Assembly (NCBI RefSeq): GCF_946478885.1 | Contig: NZ_CAMLDX010000019.1 | Span: 1-43,097 of the forward strand | Length of the DNA stretch: 43,097 nt | From: an uncultured Bacillus sp. | GTDB lineage: Bacteria > Bacillota > Bacilli > Bacillales_B > DSM-18226 | Direction: 5' to 3' | Part shown: positions 1-8,795 of the stretch, piece by piece | How positions within the stretch are numbered: position 1 is the stretch's first letter | Layout: every line of letters starts with the position of its first letter | Position numbers and translations under genes: made by a program | The notes under the pieces: model-generated | The model's database searches: none | Told to the model about the DNA's origin: nothing | What the model saw: the letters and a program-made list of their open reading frames with translations, nothing else

Positions 1-32
1 ATTTCAATCCACGCACTCATGAAGAGTGCGAC
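1..32 (-). CRISPR. First repeat of a type I-C CRISPR array, cut by the window edge
   Basis: Read on the minus strand this is a 32-nt repeat beginning GTCGCACTC and ending GTGGATTGAAAT. It contains a hairpin of CGCACTC and GAGTGCG around a 5-nt loop. This is the classic type I-C repeat form. It lies directly after the cas2 end and leader, so it is the leader-proximal repeat. Only one repeat is in view; spacers and further repeats would lie to the left of the window. Confidence 0.9.
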
Positions 33-180
33 AGCGATTTTCGAACAAAATAACTTAAAATCCCTTTATTTTTTTTCAAAAAAATACCAATTTTTTCAAA
101 TAAATACCAAATTTTCGTGAAAAACAACAAGTAACTAGGTGCGAATAGATCAGGAAATCAATGTGTGCTTTACATTCGCA
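33..180 (-). promoter_or_regulatory. CRISPR leader
   Basis: AT-rich 148-bp stretch between the cas2 stop and the first repeat, with no coding potential. It carries a 20-bp tandem duplication at 71-90 and 91-110 (19 of 20 bases identical, each unit ending ATACCAA on the plus strand). It also has an inverted repeat of GTGCGAAT at 139-146 against ATTCGCAC at 174-181. Leaders drive array transcription and contain integration-anchoring sites for Cas1-Cas2; which bases do this here is inferred. Confidence 0.75.
71..110. repeat. Two 20-bp tandem units inside the CRISPR leader
   Basis: The unit at 71-90 and the unit at 91-110 differ at one base. Each is T6 CAAA, then an A/T tract, then ATACCAA. The second copy ends about 78 bp upstream of the first repeat in transcription sense and the first about 38 bp. 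Possible protein-binding sites or upstream promoter elements of the leader. Confidence 0.7.
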
Positions 181-471
181 CTAAATAATTAAAGGACCTT
201 CCAAATCTAGCGATTCTTTCACTCCTATGTGTTCGACCTTAGTCTTATAATTATTGCCTAACTTGTAAAACCGGAGACTATCCTCATTTTCATTTATTAT
301 TTTAGAAAGTTCAAATTTTAATGTAACATATTGTGTCGAATCTACAATACATTCAAATACCGAATTTTGTACTCGTTGACCATAATTTTGACATACTTTT
401 GAAACTTTCCGTAGTCTTTTTTGCCCTGCACTGCCTACTGTGCTTACATCATACGTAATCAAAACTAGCAA
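181..471 (-). CDS. cas2: CRISPR-associated endonuclease Cas2
   Basis: Cas2, partner of Cas1 in the spacer-integration complex, with a ferredoxin-like fold. The protein has the hallmark VLITYDV strand near the N-terminus and the central QNYGQRVQNSVFEC segment typical of the I-C/Bacillus form. An ATG at 489 in the same frame would add six residues. A TTG at 471 is preferred because TAGGTG lies at good spacing and the product is then 96 residues starting MLVLITYDV, the usual start of close I-C homologues. It is the last gene of the cas operon, 8 bp after cas1. Confidence 0.92.
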   Translation of the reverse strand: MLVLITYDVSTVGSAGQKRLRKVSKVCQNYGQRVQNSVFECIVDSTQYVTLKFELSKIINENEDSLRFYKLGNNYKTKVEHIGVKESLDLEGPLII

Positions 472-479
472 TTTTACAC

Positions 480-1511
480 CTACTTCCATAAAAATGGTGG
501 ATACTCATCTAAGTCATTACGTAAATATCGGGCCAAAAGTATAGCCTGCGCATGCGGCACTAATCCCCAGGATATTTTTTCACCTAAATATGGATGTGTT
601 ATCTTTTCTTGCTTTTTATTTTGCCACGCTGCTAAAAATTTTTTTCTAAATTCGTCTGTCATGATAACAGAACCATTCTCCTTTTTCAAAAAATCATCTT
701 TATTAACCACTTTTTTATTTATTAGTGACAAAACAAATCGATCCGCATAAACTCCTCTTAATTCTTCCATTACATCTAAAGCTAAAGATACCCTACCAGG
801 TCGATCACGGTGCAAAAATCCGACATACGCATCTAACCCTACACCTTCTAATGCAGCAGCCATATCATTTGATAATAAAGTATAAGCAAACGATAGCATA
901 GCATTTACATTATCTAGAGGAGGTCTTCGCGAACGTAATTGAAAAGAAAAATCATCTTTTTGTTGTAAAATCATTTGATCAAACAATTTATTATAACTAA
1001 CAGATGCTTGTCCCTCCAATCCCCTTAATATTTCTAAATCTTCGCATCTTCTTACTTCATGTATAATGGTTGATAAATGTTTGGATATTTCTTTAAATTG
1101 TCCTACATCAATGCGTAACGGATAATCTCTCGTCATTCTTTCTAGTATCCATTTACTATTGTAAATTTTACCAACAATAAAATTACGGGCAATTAACACC
1201 GATCGAAATTCATCATCTGACACACGATATTGTTTCTTTCTTAGAACTACGTTTCCTTTACTTTTACCAATAACTCGCGCAAGAAATCGTCCGCTCATTG
1301 TAAGAAAAACTAAAGAAATATTTCTTTCGGCACAATAGCCCATTAGTGCCGGACTTGCACCAATATAACCGAATGTCACAACAGACTCTAAGTTATGCAA
1401 AGGTACTCTCCCTAGCTTTTCTCGCTCCCTAAAAAGGACAATATTGTCACCATCTAATGATAAATAAACATCTGGTTGTGTTATAAATAATGTATTTAGA
1501 AGTTTTTTCAT
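480..1511 (-). CDS. cas1: CRISPR-associated endonuclease Cas1, type I-C
   Basis: Integrase of the adaptation complex. At 343 residues it has the normal length for the I-C subtype. The metal-binding triad is visible as E166 (LEGQAS), H234 (FLHRDRPGR) and D246 (LALDVMEEL) in the C-terminal helical domain, with the N-terminal beta domain before it. Its ATG overlaps the cas4 stop by 4 bp (ATGA), so translation is probably coupled to cas4. No damage is seen, so spacer acquisition should be possible. Confidence 0.96.
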   Translation of the reverse strand: MKKLLNTLFITQPDVYLSLDGDNIVLFREREKLGRVPLHNLESVVTFGYIGASPALMGYCAERNISLVFLTMSGRFLARVIGKSKGNVVLRKKQYRVSDDEFRSVLIARNFIVGKIYNSKWILERMTRDYPLRIDVGQFKEISKHLSTIIHEVRRCEDLEILRGLEGQASVSYNKLFDQMILQQKDDFSFQLRSRRPPLDNVNAMLSFAYTLLSNDMAAALEGVGLDAYVGFLHRDRPGRVSLALDVMEELRGVYADRFVLSLINKKVVNKDDFLKKENGSVIMTDEFRKKFLAAWQNKKQEKITHPYLGEKISWGLVPHAQAILLARYLRNDLDEYPPFLWK

Positions 1512-2167
1512 TCAGCAATCTTCCCTTCAATATAACTTTTCACAGAGCGTTTATTCATTAAATTTGGTAAACAGATATTTTGAAGGGAACAGTTTTTACA
1601 AAAAGGTCCTGTTTTTACATTGGGAGTATAACTTCTTTTATAGTAATCATGCATCTCGGCAAAGATTACCCTTACTTTATGTTTTAGTTCTGCTGTTAAT
1701 GGTACTTCAACTCGATGTTTTATTTCATCATAAAACATATACCCTTTATTTACGTCACAGAGCAACATTTCTTCTAAGCACATGGCCTGTGCAGTTAATT
1801 GTAAAATATCTGCATCATTCTTCTTGGGTTTACCACGTTTATATTCTATTGGAAATGCAGTATACCTTCCTGAGAAACCATTAATTTCTACACCATTTTC
1901 ATCTTTAATAAACTCTACCACATCGCAAATACCTGTAATTTTCAGTTCAATTGATTTAACAGGCATCGCCCTAACAATAAGTTTATTCCCTCTTTTTTCT
2001 CTTAGAAATGGTTGATCTGCTTTTTGATGGAGATATTCTCCTTCAATTGTTCTAGTGTTATCATCCCATTGCTGTTCAATATGAATCAATGCCCATTGAC
2101 GTTTGCAAAATTGAAAATGCTGAATGCCAGATAACATAAGATAGTCTTCTTCATCATTATATTCCAT
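1508..2167 (-). CDS. cas4: CRISPR-associated exonuclease Cas4
   Basis: RecB-like Fe-S nuclease that trims prespacers and helps select the PAM during adaptation. Four cluster cysteines are visible (C22, then C191, C194 and C200 in the CKNCSLQNIC block, counting from a TTG one codon upstream). Nuclease residues appear as D83 (ICDVVE), E109 and K111 (IEYKRGK). The ATG at 2167 is chosen over the adjacent TTG. The gene overlaps the end of cas7 and the start of cas1, as in compact I-C operons. About 219 residues, normal for Cas4. Confidence 0.94.
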   Translation of the reverse strand: MEYNDEEDYLMLSGIQHFQFCKRQWALIHIEQQWDDNTRTIEGEYLHQKADQPFLREKRGNKLIVRAMPVKSIELKITGICDVVEFIKDENGVEINGFSGRYTAFPIEYKRGKPKKNDADILQLTAQAMCLEEMLLCDVNKGYMFYDEIKHRVEVPLTAELKHKVRVIFAEMHDYYKRSYTPNVKTGPFCKNCSLQNICLPNLMNKRSVKSYIEGKIAE

Positions 2168-3020
2168 CAATAATATCCACTTTTAAACCTTCTAGTTCAT
2201 GTAAAGTAATGGAATAATCATTAATCTTTTTTGGTTCGGCAACGTTATGCTTAATTTCCAATGAACGATGTACTTTAGCCGATGAAAATTGCCCTATTTT
2301 AGAATTATGCTGCCACCAATACACCTTATGGACTTCCATACTTCCATCTGGTCTGGCGGATGAGGCGTCATTCTCAAACAATGTTACAAGTGCTTGTTTT
2401 ATTTTTTCTGCATCCTTATTTGTAAACCCGGTCTTTTCAGCCAACTGCGTATTGATACTTCCATAAAAGACATAGACACCAAAATCAACACGATGCTTCA
2501 TACCCATAGTATCCGAACCTTTTTCCTTCCCGGGTTCGGAATTAACACTTTTTGTAATTTGCATACTAGTAATATCGATCGGATCAACACTTGTCGCAGT
2601 TTGAATAGACACAGGTCCCCTTACACCCACCGAAACTCCTGAACCCGCTCCGGATCCTTTAAATGCAAAGACTTGGCCAAAGCTTCGCACATCAATCCAT
2701 GATTCGCAAGCAATTGCTGCAAACTCTTCCTTTGAATTTTTTTTTGATTTTGATAACTTTTGTAACTCGGGATTGGCATCGGCACGTTCTCTTAAACTCT
2801 TAAAAGTATCTGTAGATCTGTCATCGGATTGTACAAAAATAGATTCACCCATATCTTGCAATCGATTTCTAATTTTCCTTTTAATAGCGACATCCGAAAT
2901 TTCCCCATGTCCATCATAATTTTGTCTTGGACGATTGCCATTCAGTGGATCTCCATTAGGATTGGCTTTTATCACGGATAATACTACAGCAAAATCTATT
3001 TTATGGTCTAAGATTGTCAT
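2157..3020 (-). CDS. cas7: Type I-C Cascade backbone protein Cas7 (Csd2)
   Basis: RAMP-family backbone subunit that polymerises along the crRNA in the I-C effector. The N-terminus has the family pattern VLSVIKANPNGDPLNGNRPR, followed by a glycine-rich segment GSGAGSGVSVGVRGPVS around residues 120-140. 287 residues is normal for Csd2. It lies 21 bp after cas8c and overlaps cas4. A GGGGA-type ribosome site precedes the ATG. Confidence 0.95.
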   Translation of the reverse strand: MTILDHKIDFAVVLSVIKANPNGDPLNGNRPRQNYDGHGEISDVAIKRKIRNRLQDMGESIFVQSDDRSTDTFKSLRERADANPELQKLSKSKKNSKEEFAAIACESWIDVRSFGQVFAFKGSGAGSGVSVGVRGPVSIQTATSVDPIDITSMQITKSVNSEPGKEKGSDTMGMKHRVDFGVYVFYGSINTQLAEKTGFTNKDAEKIKQALVTLFENDASSARPDGSMEVHKVYWWQHNSKIGQFSSAKVHRSLEIKHNVAEPKKINDYSITLHELEGLKVDIIDGI

Positions 3021-3041
3021 AATTATAGTCCCCCATTTTAT

Positions 3042-4940
3042 TTAGTGTGTATTAGCGACATCTATTTTTTCCTTTTTCTGATATAATTCATGTCTTTGAC
3101 TATAAAATCCCAATAAATATTTTCCTGATAATGGTCTATTATTAAATTCATCAAAATTGATTCGATCAGCCACCTCATCTATTAATCCTGATAAATACCT
3201 TGCTTTTGTCCCAAGCCTTGCTTGATAGGGCTGAAGACAAGCCTGAATCGTATTCCATGTTCGCTCAGGATGCCTTGAAAAAGAATTCATATAACGGATT
3301 GCGTTAGTTGAACGGGTTTCATCATTGCCTAACGCACGTCTTTCTAAAACGTCCGCAATAGCTAATAAACGGCCAAATAAATAATCGCGATTATTATTTT
3401 CAGTATCTAATGCCACGCTGTAGCCAGCCTCCTTTTTATTAATTAAAGCGCATGTGATGCTAAGCGTCTTGTCCCATTCCCATTTTTCCATGGAAACAGG
3501 ATTAGAAGCACGATAAAAGGCACTCCTTACAATATCAAGAGGAATCTCTCTTTCATCAACAATACATGGTAGAATCCTTTCCATTAATCCTTTAACCACT
3601 TTCTCATTTGCTTTCGATCCATATGCGGCAAATGCTATATCCTTCGTGGCGGGTGCACCATAGAATTGAACATAAGCACCCTCTTCATCCTTTCTGTAAC
3701 GATGTAGCCATGCACAAGTTGAATGCCAGTTCTCAATCCTATTTAAATAAATTTCCCTGTGCATATTTCGATAGTAAAGAACAGCCATCCGCCCGGTTGT
3801 AGCTGAATCCAGAACAATAATATTCACCTTGGATTTGGAAGATAAATTATGCTTATAGCCATCTAAGGCCTTTGCTAAGTTATCTGCAAGTTCTTGATGA
3901 GTATATGATTTCTTTACTTTCTTGTCTGACGGAGTATGATTTAAGGAAAAGATATCAAAAGTATCTTCTGTAATATCCGGAAGATCCAGCTCATCATTTC
4001 CCCATACCAGGAATACCCGTTGATCAATAATCTTCGCTTGACGATTGATTAACCACTTTAATGCATTATGAGCCTCTTGAGACACTGCATAACTAACGCT
4101 GGCCACTTCATTACTTTTATTAAATCGCCCCCTGAAAGTAAATCCGCTTGTATCGTTTGCTGAAATCAGCTTTGCCTTATCGGCAGGATTTCTTATTTTG
4201 TTTGCGTGCTTATTGGTGCTAGGCAATACTTCTCCTGTTACATAGCAAAGATCATCATTACCTAATAGATTACTATAAAAACCGATAAAAGAATCGTACA
4301 TTTCCTTATCTTTCCATATCTTTGTATATACATTGTCGGAAGAAGAATATACATTAAATCTTATGAAAGCGCTTTCTTGTTCGCCAGATAAGACAGAAAA
4401 TAGCGGTGGTTTCTCGCCATGTAAGGATTCATACTTTTGATCCCACTTGCCGATTAATTTGCCATTGGAATCTAAATACAATATTTTAGCTTCTACCAAA
4501 TCTCTAATTAAATGTTTCTTTTTCAAGTATTTATAAATACTTTTTACCTTAAAAGTAGCATAAGGGGACTCCGCCCACTCCTTCAGCCGCTTAATATAAT
4601 ATGTAAAGGGTTCGTCCTTTTTAATCTGTCCGCCATACGCTACAAAATCCCCCGCGACATAGCTCAATTTATCGTGAAGAGGATAGGGTGCTATTTTTGC
4701 ACCGGCTCTACTTGCCGATTCTTCTGTGCAAGGTATTAGGGTACTGGCATCGCCCTTATCCACCACAAAAGCAGAATGAAATTCACCATCTTCCGTTATT
4801 TCCACTTCAATATGTGCATTCTGCGTAGTATGAGAAATAGGCAGTAGCGTAAATTCCTGACCATTATATTTTTTTTCAATCACACCCACTTGATCTAAAT
4901 TAGATTCATAAGTTTCATATAAATTTAATAACCAACTCAT
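3042..4940 (-). CDS. cas8c: Type I-C Cascade large subunit Cas8c (Csd1)
   Basis: Large subunit that recognises the PAM and opens target DNA. In I-C the same gene usually also yields an internally initiated small subunit (Cas11c) from its 3' part; that start was not resolved here. The 632-residue protein begins [14 protein letters not shown] and has the Csd1-typical [11 protein letters not shown] and [15 protein letters not shown] segments near its end. Its ATG overlaps the cas5 stop by 4 bp. Intact. Confidence 0.94.
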   Translation of the reverse strand: MSWLLNLYETYESNLDQVGVIEKKYNGQEFTLLPISHTTQNAHIEVEITEDGEFHSAFVVDKGDASTLIPCTEESASRAGAKIAPYPLHDKLSYVAGDFVAYGGQIKKDEPFTYYIKRLKEWAESPYATFKVKSIYKYLKKKHLIRDLVEAKILYLDSNGKLIGKWDQKYESLHGEKPPLFSVLSGEQESAFIRFNVYSSSDNVYTKIWKDKEMYDSFIGFYSNLLGNDDLCYVTGEVLPSTNKHANKIRNPADKAKLISANDTSGFTFRGRFNKSNEVASVSYAVSQEAHNALKWLINRQAKIIDQRVFLVWGNDELDLPDITEDTFDIFSLNHTPSDKKVKKSYTHQELADNLAKALDGYKHNLSSKSKVNIIVLDSATTGRMAVLYYRNMHREIYLNRIENWHSTCAWLHRYRKDEEGAYVQFYGAPATKDIAFAAYGSKANEKVVKGLMERILPCIVDEREIPLDIVRSAFYRASNPVSMEKWEWDKTLSITCALINKKEAGYSVALDTENNNRDYLFGRLLAIADVLERRALGNDETRSTNAIRYMNSFSRHPERTWNTIQACLQPYQARLGTKARYLSGLIDEVADRINFDEFNNRPLSGKYLLGFYSQRHELYQKKEKIDVANTH

Positions 4941-5659
4941 TGATTCCCCCCCTCTTCTATTTTTTCTAACAGTTCGTCTACCGGCTCGACATTTGAATGA
5001 TCAAATGGCTTTGGCTCCATCTCTGTTATTTTTCGGGTTAACATACATTGATCCGGTCTAATAAATTGAATAATGCCATCCTTCATGACTGGATTCCATA
5101 GACGAACTTCCATTTCATTCTTACCAGTTTCATCAGGGTAATTGATCCCATGAACCATCGTCCCGAAATAAATGTCTCCTTTATAATTGTCATAATAACT
5201 TATTCCTTCGCCAAACACACAAGGTTCTACATATGCCTGACATTCTCTGGTTCCAAGAAAAATATCTCTACGTCCGCCGGCTTTAAGCGAGCGCTTTAAA
5301 ATATTATGATGCTTGTTTTCATTACGATCAAAGGCCATATCCGGTCGGTGTGGATTAAAAATAAAATGAGCCGACACTTGATACCTGACATCTTTTAAAT
5401 ATGTGTAATTAGCAAGCGTATTTCCCCCACCATATTCAATTGGACGAATTCCCTTCGATTCCATTTTTATTGCGTTCATTATACGTACTTTATCAACAAT
5501 AAATAGCAGAGTAGGTTTCCAATAAATGGATTCCACAATTCCCTTTAACGCCTGATATGTCGGTATTTGATATGATAACTTTTCTCCGCCCATCTTTGTT
5601 AAAGGATCAGTAAATAATGCGTAATTTCCATATACTTCGAATTCAATTGAGTTTCTCAT
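4937..5659 (-). CDS. cas5: Type I-C pre-crRNA endoribonuclease Cas5 (Cas5d)
   Basis: In type I-C, which lacks Cas6, Cas5 cuts pre-crRNA at the repeat hairpin and stays on the 5' handle. Two ATG codons occur in a row (5662 and 5659). The second is chosen because GAGGTG is better spaced and because Y46, K116 and H117 then carry the numbers known for the Bacillus halodurans Cas5d active site (SIYW and NKHH here). First gene of the cas5-cas8c-cas7-cas4-cas1-cas2 operon. It is separated from cas3 by an unusual gap with its own promoter. Confidence 0.94.
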   Translation of the reverse strand: MRNSIEFEVYGNYALFTDPLTKMGGEKLSYQIPTYQALKGIVESIYWKPTLLFIVDKVRIMNAIKMESKGIRPIEYGGGNTLANYTYLKDVRYQVSAHFIFNPHRPDMAFDRNENKHHNILKRSLKAGGRRDIFLGTRECQAYVEPCVFGEGISYYDNYKGDIYFGTMVHGINYPDETGKNEMEVRLWNPVMKDGIIQFIRPDQCMLTRKITEMEPKPFDHSNVEPVDELLEKIEEGGNQ

Positions 5660-5698
5660 CATCTCACCTCTTTCGTATTTTATTTTTCCAATAATTCA

Positions 5699-5727
5699 AT
5701 TATATTCCTTATATAATATCTAATCAA
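5699..5727 (-). promoter_or_regulatory. Promoter of the cas5-to-cas2 operon
   Basis: On the minus strand TTGATT (5727-5722) is followed after exactly 17 bp by TATAAT (5704-5699), a strong SigA-type promoter. The start would fall near 5692, leaving about 33 nt before the cas5 ATG. The crRNA-like element's candidate target lies directly upstream of the -35 box. Confidence 0.75.
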
Positions 5728-5729
5728 TA

Positions 5730-5753
5730 AAATAATATATTATATGAAAGATG
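5730..5753. promoter_or_regulatory. Candidate self-target of the crRNA-like RNA, next to the cas5 -35 box
   Basis: Aligned without gaps to 5812-5835, these 24 bp match at 21 positions. That includes an 18-bp block with one mismatch (TATATTAT, then TGAAAGATG). One of the other mismatches falls at spacer position 6, which type I complexes do not read. The three bases on the PAM side read ATA, not the usual I-C TTC, which weakens the case. Confidence 0.45.
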
Positions 5754-5770
5754 TATTTTCATTTTTGATA

Positions 5771-5779
5771 TGTTATAAT
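5771..5779 (+). promoter_or_regulatory. Extended -10 promoter element of the crRNA-like RNA
   Basis: TGTTATAAT is a perfect extended -10. The expected start, 6-7 bp downstream, is base 5785-5786, which is the first G of the degenerate CRISPR repeat. No good -35 is seen at 17 bp, which is acceptable for an extended -10. It is divergent from the cas5 promoter. Confidence 0.6.
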
Positions 5780-5784
5780 TAGTT

Positions 5785-5846
5785 GTCGCTGTTTTAAGCG
5801 CGGATTGAAAAATATAGTATATTATTTGAAAGATGCTGTCCCAACA
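5785..5846 (+). ncRNA. Degenerate CRISPR repeat plus spacer-like sequence (CreR-like RNA candidate)
   Basis: Bases 5785-5811 copy the array repeat in short form. The first five bases (GTCGC) are identical, the middle is 5 nt shorter, and the last part GCG-C-GGATTGAAA matches except one base. The hairpin is kept as CGCT, a 6-nt loop, and AGCG, placed as in the true repeat, so Cas5 could recognise it. The following ~35 nt would be the guide. No second repeat is seen. Its strand is opposite to the cas genes. It resembles the crRNA-like regulatory RNAs (CreR, mini-CRISPR) known from other CRISPR subtypes. Confidence 0.6.
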
Positions 5847-5848
5847 GC

Positions 5849-5933
5849 AAGGTGTTAGGCACTACGTCATATCTGGTATCGTTTTGCATAAATCTGCATG
5901 GGAGATAGATAAACTGTAGATGCCTGCCACCTT
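5849..5933 (-). repeat. Imperfect palindromic intergenic repeat, copy 1
   Basis: On the minus strand it begins AAGGTGGCAGGCATCTA and ends in a near inverted copy, GTGCCTAACACCTT. The first 27 bases match 24 of 27 in the element at 12211-12283. The arms extend outward, with AAGATGCTGT (5830-5839) facing ACAGCATCTT (5939-5948). Probably a member of a dispersed palindromic family of this genome. It could also act as the transcription end of the crRNA-like RNA or of cas3. Confidence 0.6.
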
Positions 5934-5947
5934 ATAAAACAGCATCT

Positions 5948-8386
5948 TCACCATTGAAGCAAACCAAGTGAACTATCATTATCAAGATCAAAGCCAAATT
6001 CCCGGTTATATGCTCCTTCCTTCAATGCCAAAATTTTCCCATCCATTAAAGATACTAAACCGCCATTCTTATCTAAGGTTCTTTTCTCGTAATCATATAG
6101 ATTAATCGTAAACTGTTGAGCTTTCTTTAATAAACGCGTGAGATCATCAATGGTTCTATCGCCATTTAATTCGGCAATGATTTCCGCTCCTTCCTCATAA
6201 GGAACGATAACAGAAGTTGTATGATTTTGAATCACATGAAAATGTTCCGCTGCTGTTCGATAGCTGTTTGCAATAAATAAAGGTAACCGCTTATTTTCTC
6301 TAGATTGATAGGCTTTAACGTAACTATTATTACCTTTTGTTTCAGTCAATAACTCAATCATTTCCTTTTTTAACTCAGGTATATTATAATTCAGAGAAGT
6401 TTTCAGTTCTGTATAATACTCTTTAAAATACTTTTCCAGCGCCTGCTGAGATAAGATATGCCCACCATATTTTGTTTGATCACGCTTAAGATCAATCAGG
6501 ATTCTTTTCGATACTCGTTTTCCTATCTTAATCTCTTCTAAACGATCTAAATGTTCCTCCCCATGATCAATGATATACACATTCTGTATTTCTTTTTCCC
6601 CATGGCGATTACAGCGCCCTGCCGCTTGTGCAATGGAGTCAAGTCCGGCTAACGAACGAATTACACACTCGAAGCTGACATCTACTCCTGCTTCAATAAG
6701 CTGAGTGCTAATACAAATTATTTTATCTTTTTTTCTAAGATGTTCTCGTATTTCATCTAAAATATCAGTTCTATGTGCAGCACACATTGCTGTACTTAAA
6801 TGATAGATAGGAATTGAACTGCCACTATCTTTTAATTTCAGATACAAATTCTTGACAACTGATTTTGTATTTAATATGACCAGTATACTTTGAACTTTAT
6901 CAATCTTCTCTTCAATAAATTCACAAAGTTTCTCATTGTTAAAAGTCTCCTCTGTTGCTTTATCGATCACTTCCACCCGTTTAAAAGCTTTTATAACATG
7001 ATCCAGATTATTTATCATTTCAGCATCCGAACTGATTTCCAATTTATGTTCAACAAAATCCAGCGCCGGCTGGGTGGCCGTACAAAGAATAATACTAGAT
7101 TGACAATATTTTTTCAGAAAATTTATGGCCTGATTAAATAAAGACACACACGGAATAGGAACCTTTTGTACTTCATCAAAAATAATAATCGACTCACCCA
7201 AATTGTGAAGGCGTCTAATATTTCTACTTCCTTTTGCATAGAATACATTCAAAAATTGCACCATCGTTGTAAAAATGATGGGAGAATCCCAATTATCTTT
7301 AGCTAGTTTCAACTTTTGTTGCACACTCATATAGCCATCTTGATTTTCATCATCATCGTTTATGTCCTCCACAACATTTGAATGATGTTCTAAGATATTT
7401 CCTTCATCTTTTAATATTTTCCGTACTTCATCTGCATTTTGCTCAATAATAGTCGTGTAGGGAACGATGTAAATAATGTGCTTTTTATGATATACGGTAG
7501 CGTGCTTTAGTGCATATCTTAAACTTGCTAACGTTTTACCGCCACCCGTCGGAATTGATAAAGTATACACACCCGGTGGTTTCTCAGCAAATTGTTCACA
7601 CTGATCAGACATTTTTCTTCTCAAAACATTAATCGGATTTTCTGAATCGGATTTTTTTTGAAAGGAATTAATCTTTTCCATAAGCCTTTTATAATAAAGA
7701 TTGAATAATGCTTCATAATGAACATCTGGTTCATCTTCAATAAGCTTGCCTTCTTCAAACAATCTCGTATTTGTTCGATCGGCATCAATTAACGCGCTGA
7801 AAATTAGTTTGGTGATAAACATTAGTTGCTTTTCATTGTTTTCAGGAGGTTCTTTTTCCAAGTATTCAACAAGTTCAGCCGCGGCTTTATCAACGTAATC
7901 ATCAAATTCCTTCTTACTGATAACCTGTTCAAAAAAAGCCTGTTTTGACATGTCAAATTCCTTCAATTCTTTATCTTGAACTCTTTTTAAATATTCAGAT
8001 TCCGAATTGGGAGATAAAAAATCGCGAAGATATGAATGATGAGAGATAACGGCATTTCCTACAACTTCAGCTACCAATCCCTTATATGTATTAAATTCTC
8101 GCGTAGGTATATGAAATAAATCATATAAAAGTTTGCCACCTGCGGTTGAATGATCAACACTGCCTCTTTTTGGTGGTGCATCAGGGTGATTGACAGCTTC
8201 TAAAATATATTCTTTAAATTCAATCGTAAATTTGCCTAAATCATGAAGCATACCGGCAAGTCCCGCTAAGTGTTTTACACCTATCTTCTCCCCATATATT
8301 TCGGCTAAAGTTTTTACATCTAATAAATGTTGTTCAACAGTTTGTATTTCTTTTTCATTTTCACGGATATGGGCAATAAAATTCAT
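5948..8386 (-). CDS. cas3: Type I-C CRISPR nuclease-helicase Cas3
   Basis: Effector nuclease recruited by Cascade to unwind and degrade target DNA. The N-terminal HD domain shows H20, H48-D49 (LHDLGKF), H79 and H116-H117. The SF2 helicase part has Walker A IPTGGGKT at 278-285, DEVQ at 404-407 and the motif VI block QAAGRCNRHGE near residue 590. 812 residues, full length with no broken motif. AGGAGG precedes the ATG. It heads the locus but is split from the other cas genes by 285 bp, so it is probably a separate transcription unit. Confidence 0.96.
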   Translation of the reverse strand: MNFIAHIRENEKEIQTVEQHLLDVKTLAEIYGEKIGVKHLAGLAGMLHDLGKFTIEFKEYILEAVNHPDAPPKRGSVDHSTAGGKLLYDLFHIPTREFNTYKGLVAEVVGNAVISHHSYLRDFLSPNSESEYLKRVQDKELKEFDMSKQAFFEQVISKKEFDDYVDKAAAELVEYLEKEPPENNEKQLMFITKLIFSALIDADRTNTRLFEEGKLIEDEPDVHYEALFNLYYKRLMEKINSFQKKSDSENPINVLRRKMSDQCEQFAEKPPGVYTLSIPTGGGKTLASLRYALKHATVYHKKHIIYIVPYTTIIEQNADEVRKILKDEGNILEHHSNVVEDINDDDENQDGYMSVQQKLKLAKDNWDSPIIFTTMVQFLNVFYAKGSRNIRRLHNLGESIIIFDEVQKVPIPCVSLFNQAINFLKKYCQSSIILCTATQPALDFVEHKLEISSDAEMINNLDHVIKAFKRVEVIDKATEETFNNEKLCEFIEEKIDKVQSILVILNTKSVVKNLYLKLKDSGSSIPIYHLSTAMCAAHRTDILDEIREHLRKKDKIICISTQLIEAGVDVSFECVIRSLAGLDSIAQAAGRCNRHGEKEIQNVYIIDHGEEHLDRLEEIKIGKRVSKRILIDLKRDQTKYGGHILSQQALEKYFKEYYTELKTSLNYNIPELKKEMIELLTETKGNNSYVKAYQSRENKRLPLFIANSYRTAAEHFHVIQNHTTSVIVPYEEGAEIIAELNGDRTIDDLTRLLKKAQQFTINLYDYEKRTLDKNGGLVSLMDGKILALKEGAYNREFGFDLDNDSSLGLLQW

Positions 8387-8638
8387 TTTATTCCTCCTCG
8401 TATATTAGTAGTAAGAGCTCCTTCTAAAAGAATTTCCAGTTGATCCGGATCCTCTGAAATCATCGTTTTCCAACATCTGTAGCTGCAACTAATATTTTTT
8501 ATCCGGCTAAAAAAATATCTCTCAATCTATAGCAAAAAATAAGGATGGATAAGAAGGTGTACTCTTTTGTTCATAATTTCCTTGTTTCACCATCTTGATC
8601 CTTTTTTCATTATCAGATAGTATTCTTCGTTCTAGATT

Positions 8639-8668
8639 GTTATAGTTCTATAATACCATATTTTTCAA
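8639..8668 (-). promoter_or_regulatory. Possible cas3 promoter
   Basis: On the minus strand TTGAAA (8668-8663) and TATAAC (8644-8639) are 18 bp apart. Use of this promoter would give a 5' untranslated region of about 245 nt. The sequence between it and cas3 shows no clear riboswitch. A weaker promoter nearer the gene is not excluded. Confidence 0.35.
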
Positions 8669-8726
8669 GTTTCTATTTAAGCAGATTCCCTATTAAAAAT
8701 GACAAATTCTTAAAAATATAATCAAG

Positions 8727-8795
8727 TAGGAGGGTGTTGATTACCCTCCAGCCTCTCATACCACCGTACGTTCAGTTCGGTCATATTCGGCGCTT
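8727..8795 (-). mobile_element. Remnant resembling the 3' end of a class C group II intron
   Basis: Read on the minus strand, GAACGTACGGTGGTATGAGAG resembles the domain V end of bacterial class C group II introns. It is followed by a hairpin GGAGGGT/ACCCTCC (8729-8749) like domain VI, ending CTCCTAC. No reverse-transcriptase frame is present on the upstream side, so only a fragment remains. The rest of the cas3-to-dioxygenase gap (8387-9241) holds no gene. A GACACGA...TCGTGCC hairpin near 8883-8917, followed by T5 on the plus strand, could be a terminator relic. Confidence 0.5.

Noticed and set aside
5663..5947. A toxin ORF as in CreTA modules
   Set aside because: No short ORF with a ribosome site and start codon could be supported in the gap.
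5847..5950. A second degenerate repeat closing the crRNA-like unit
   Set aside because: No GTCGC or GGATTGAAA-like sequence is found there; the region is the palindromic repeat instead.
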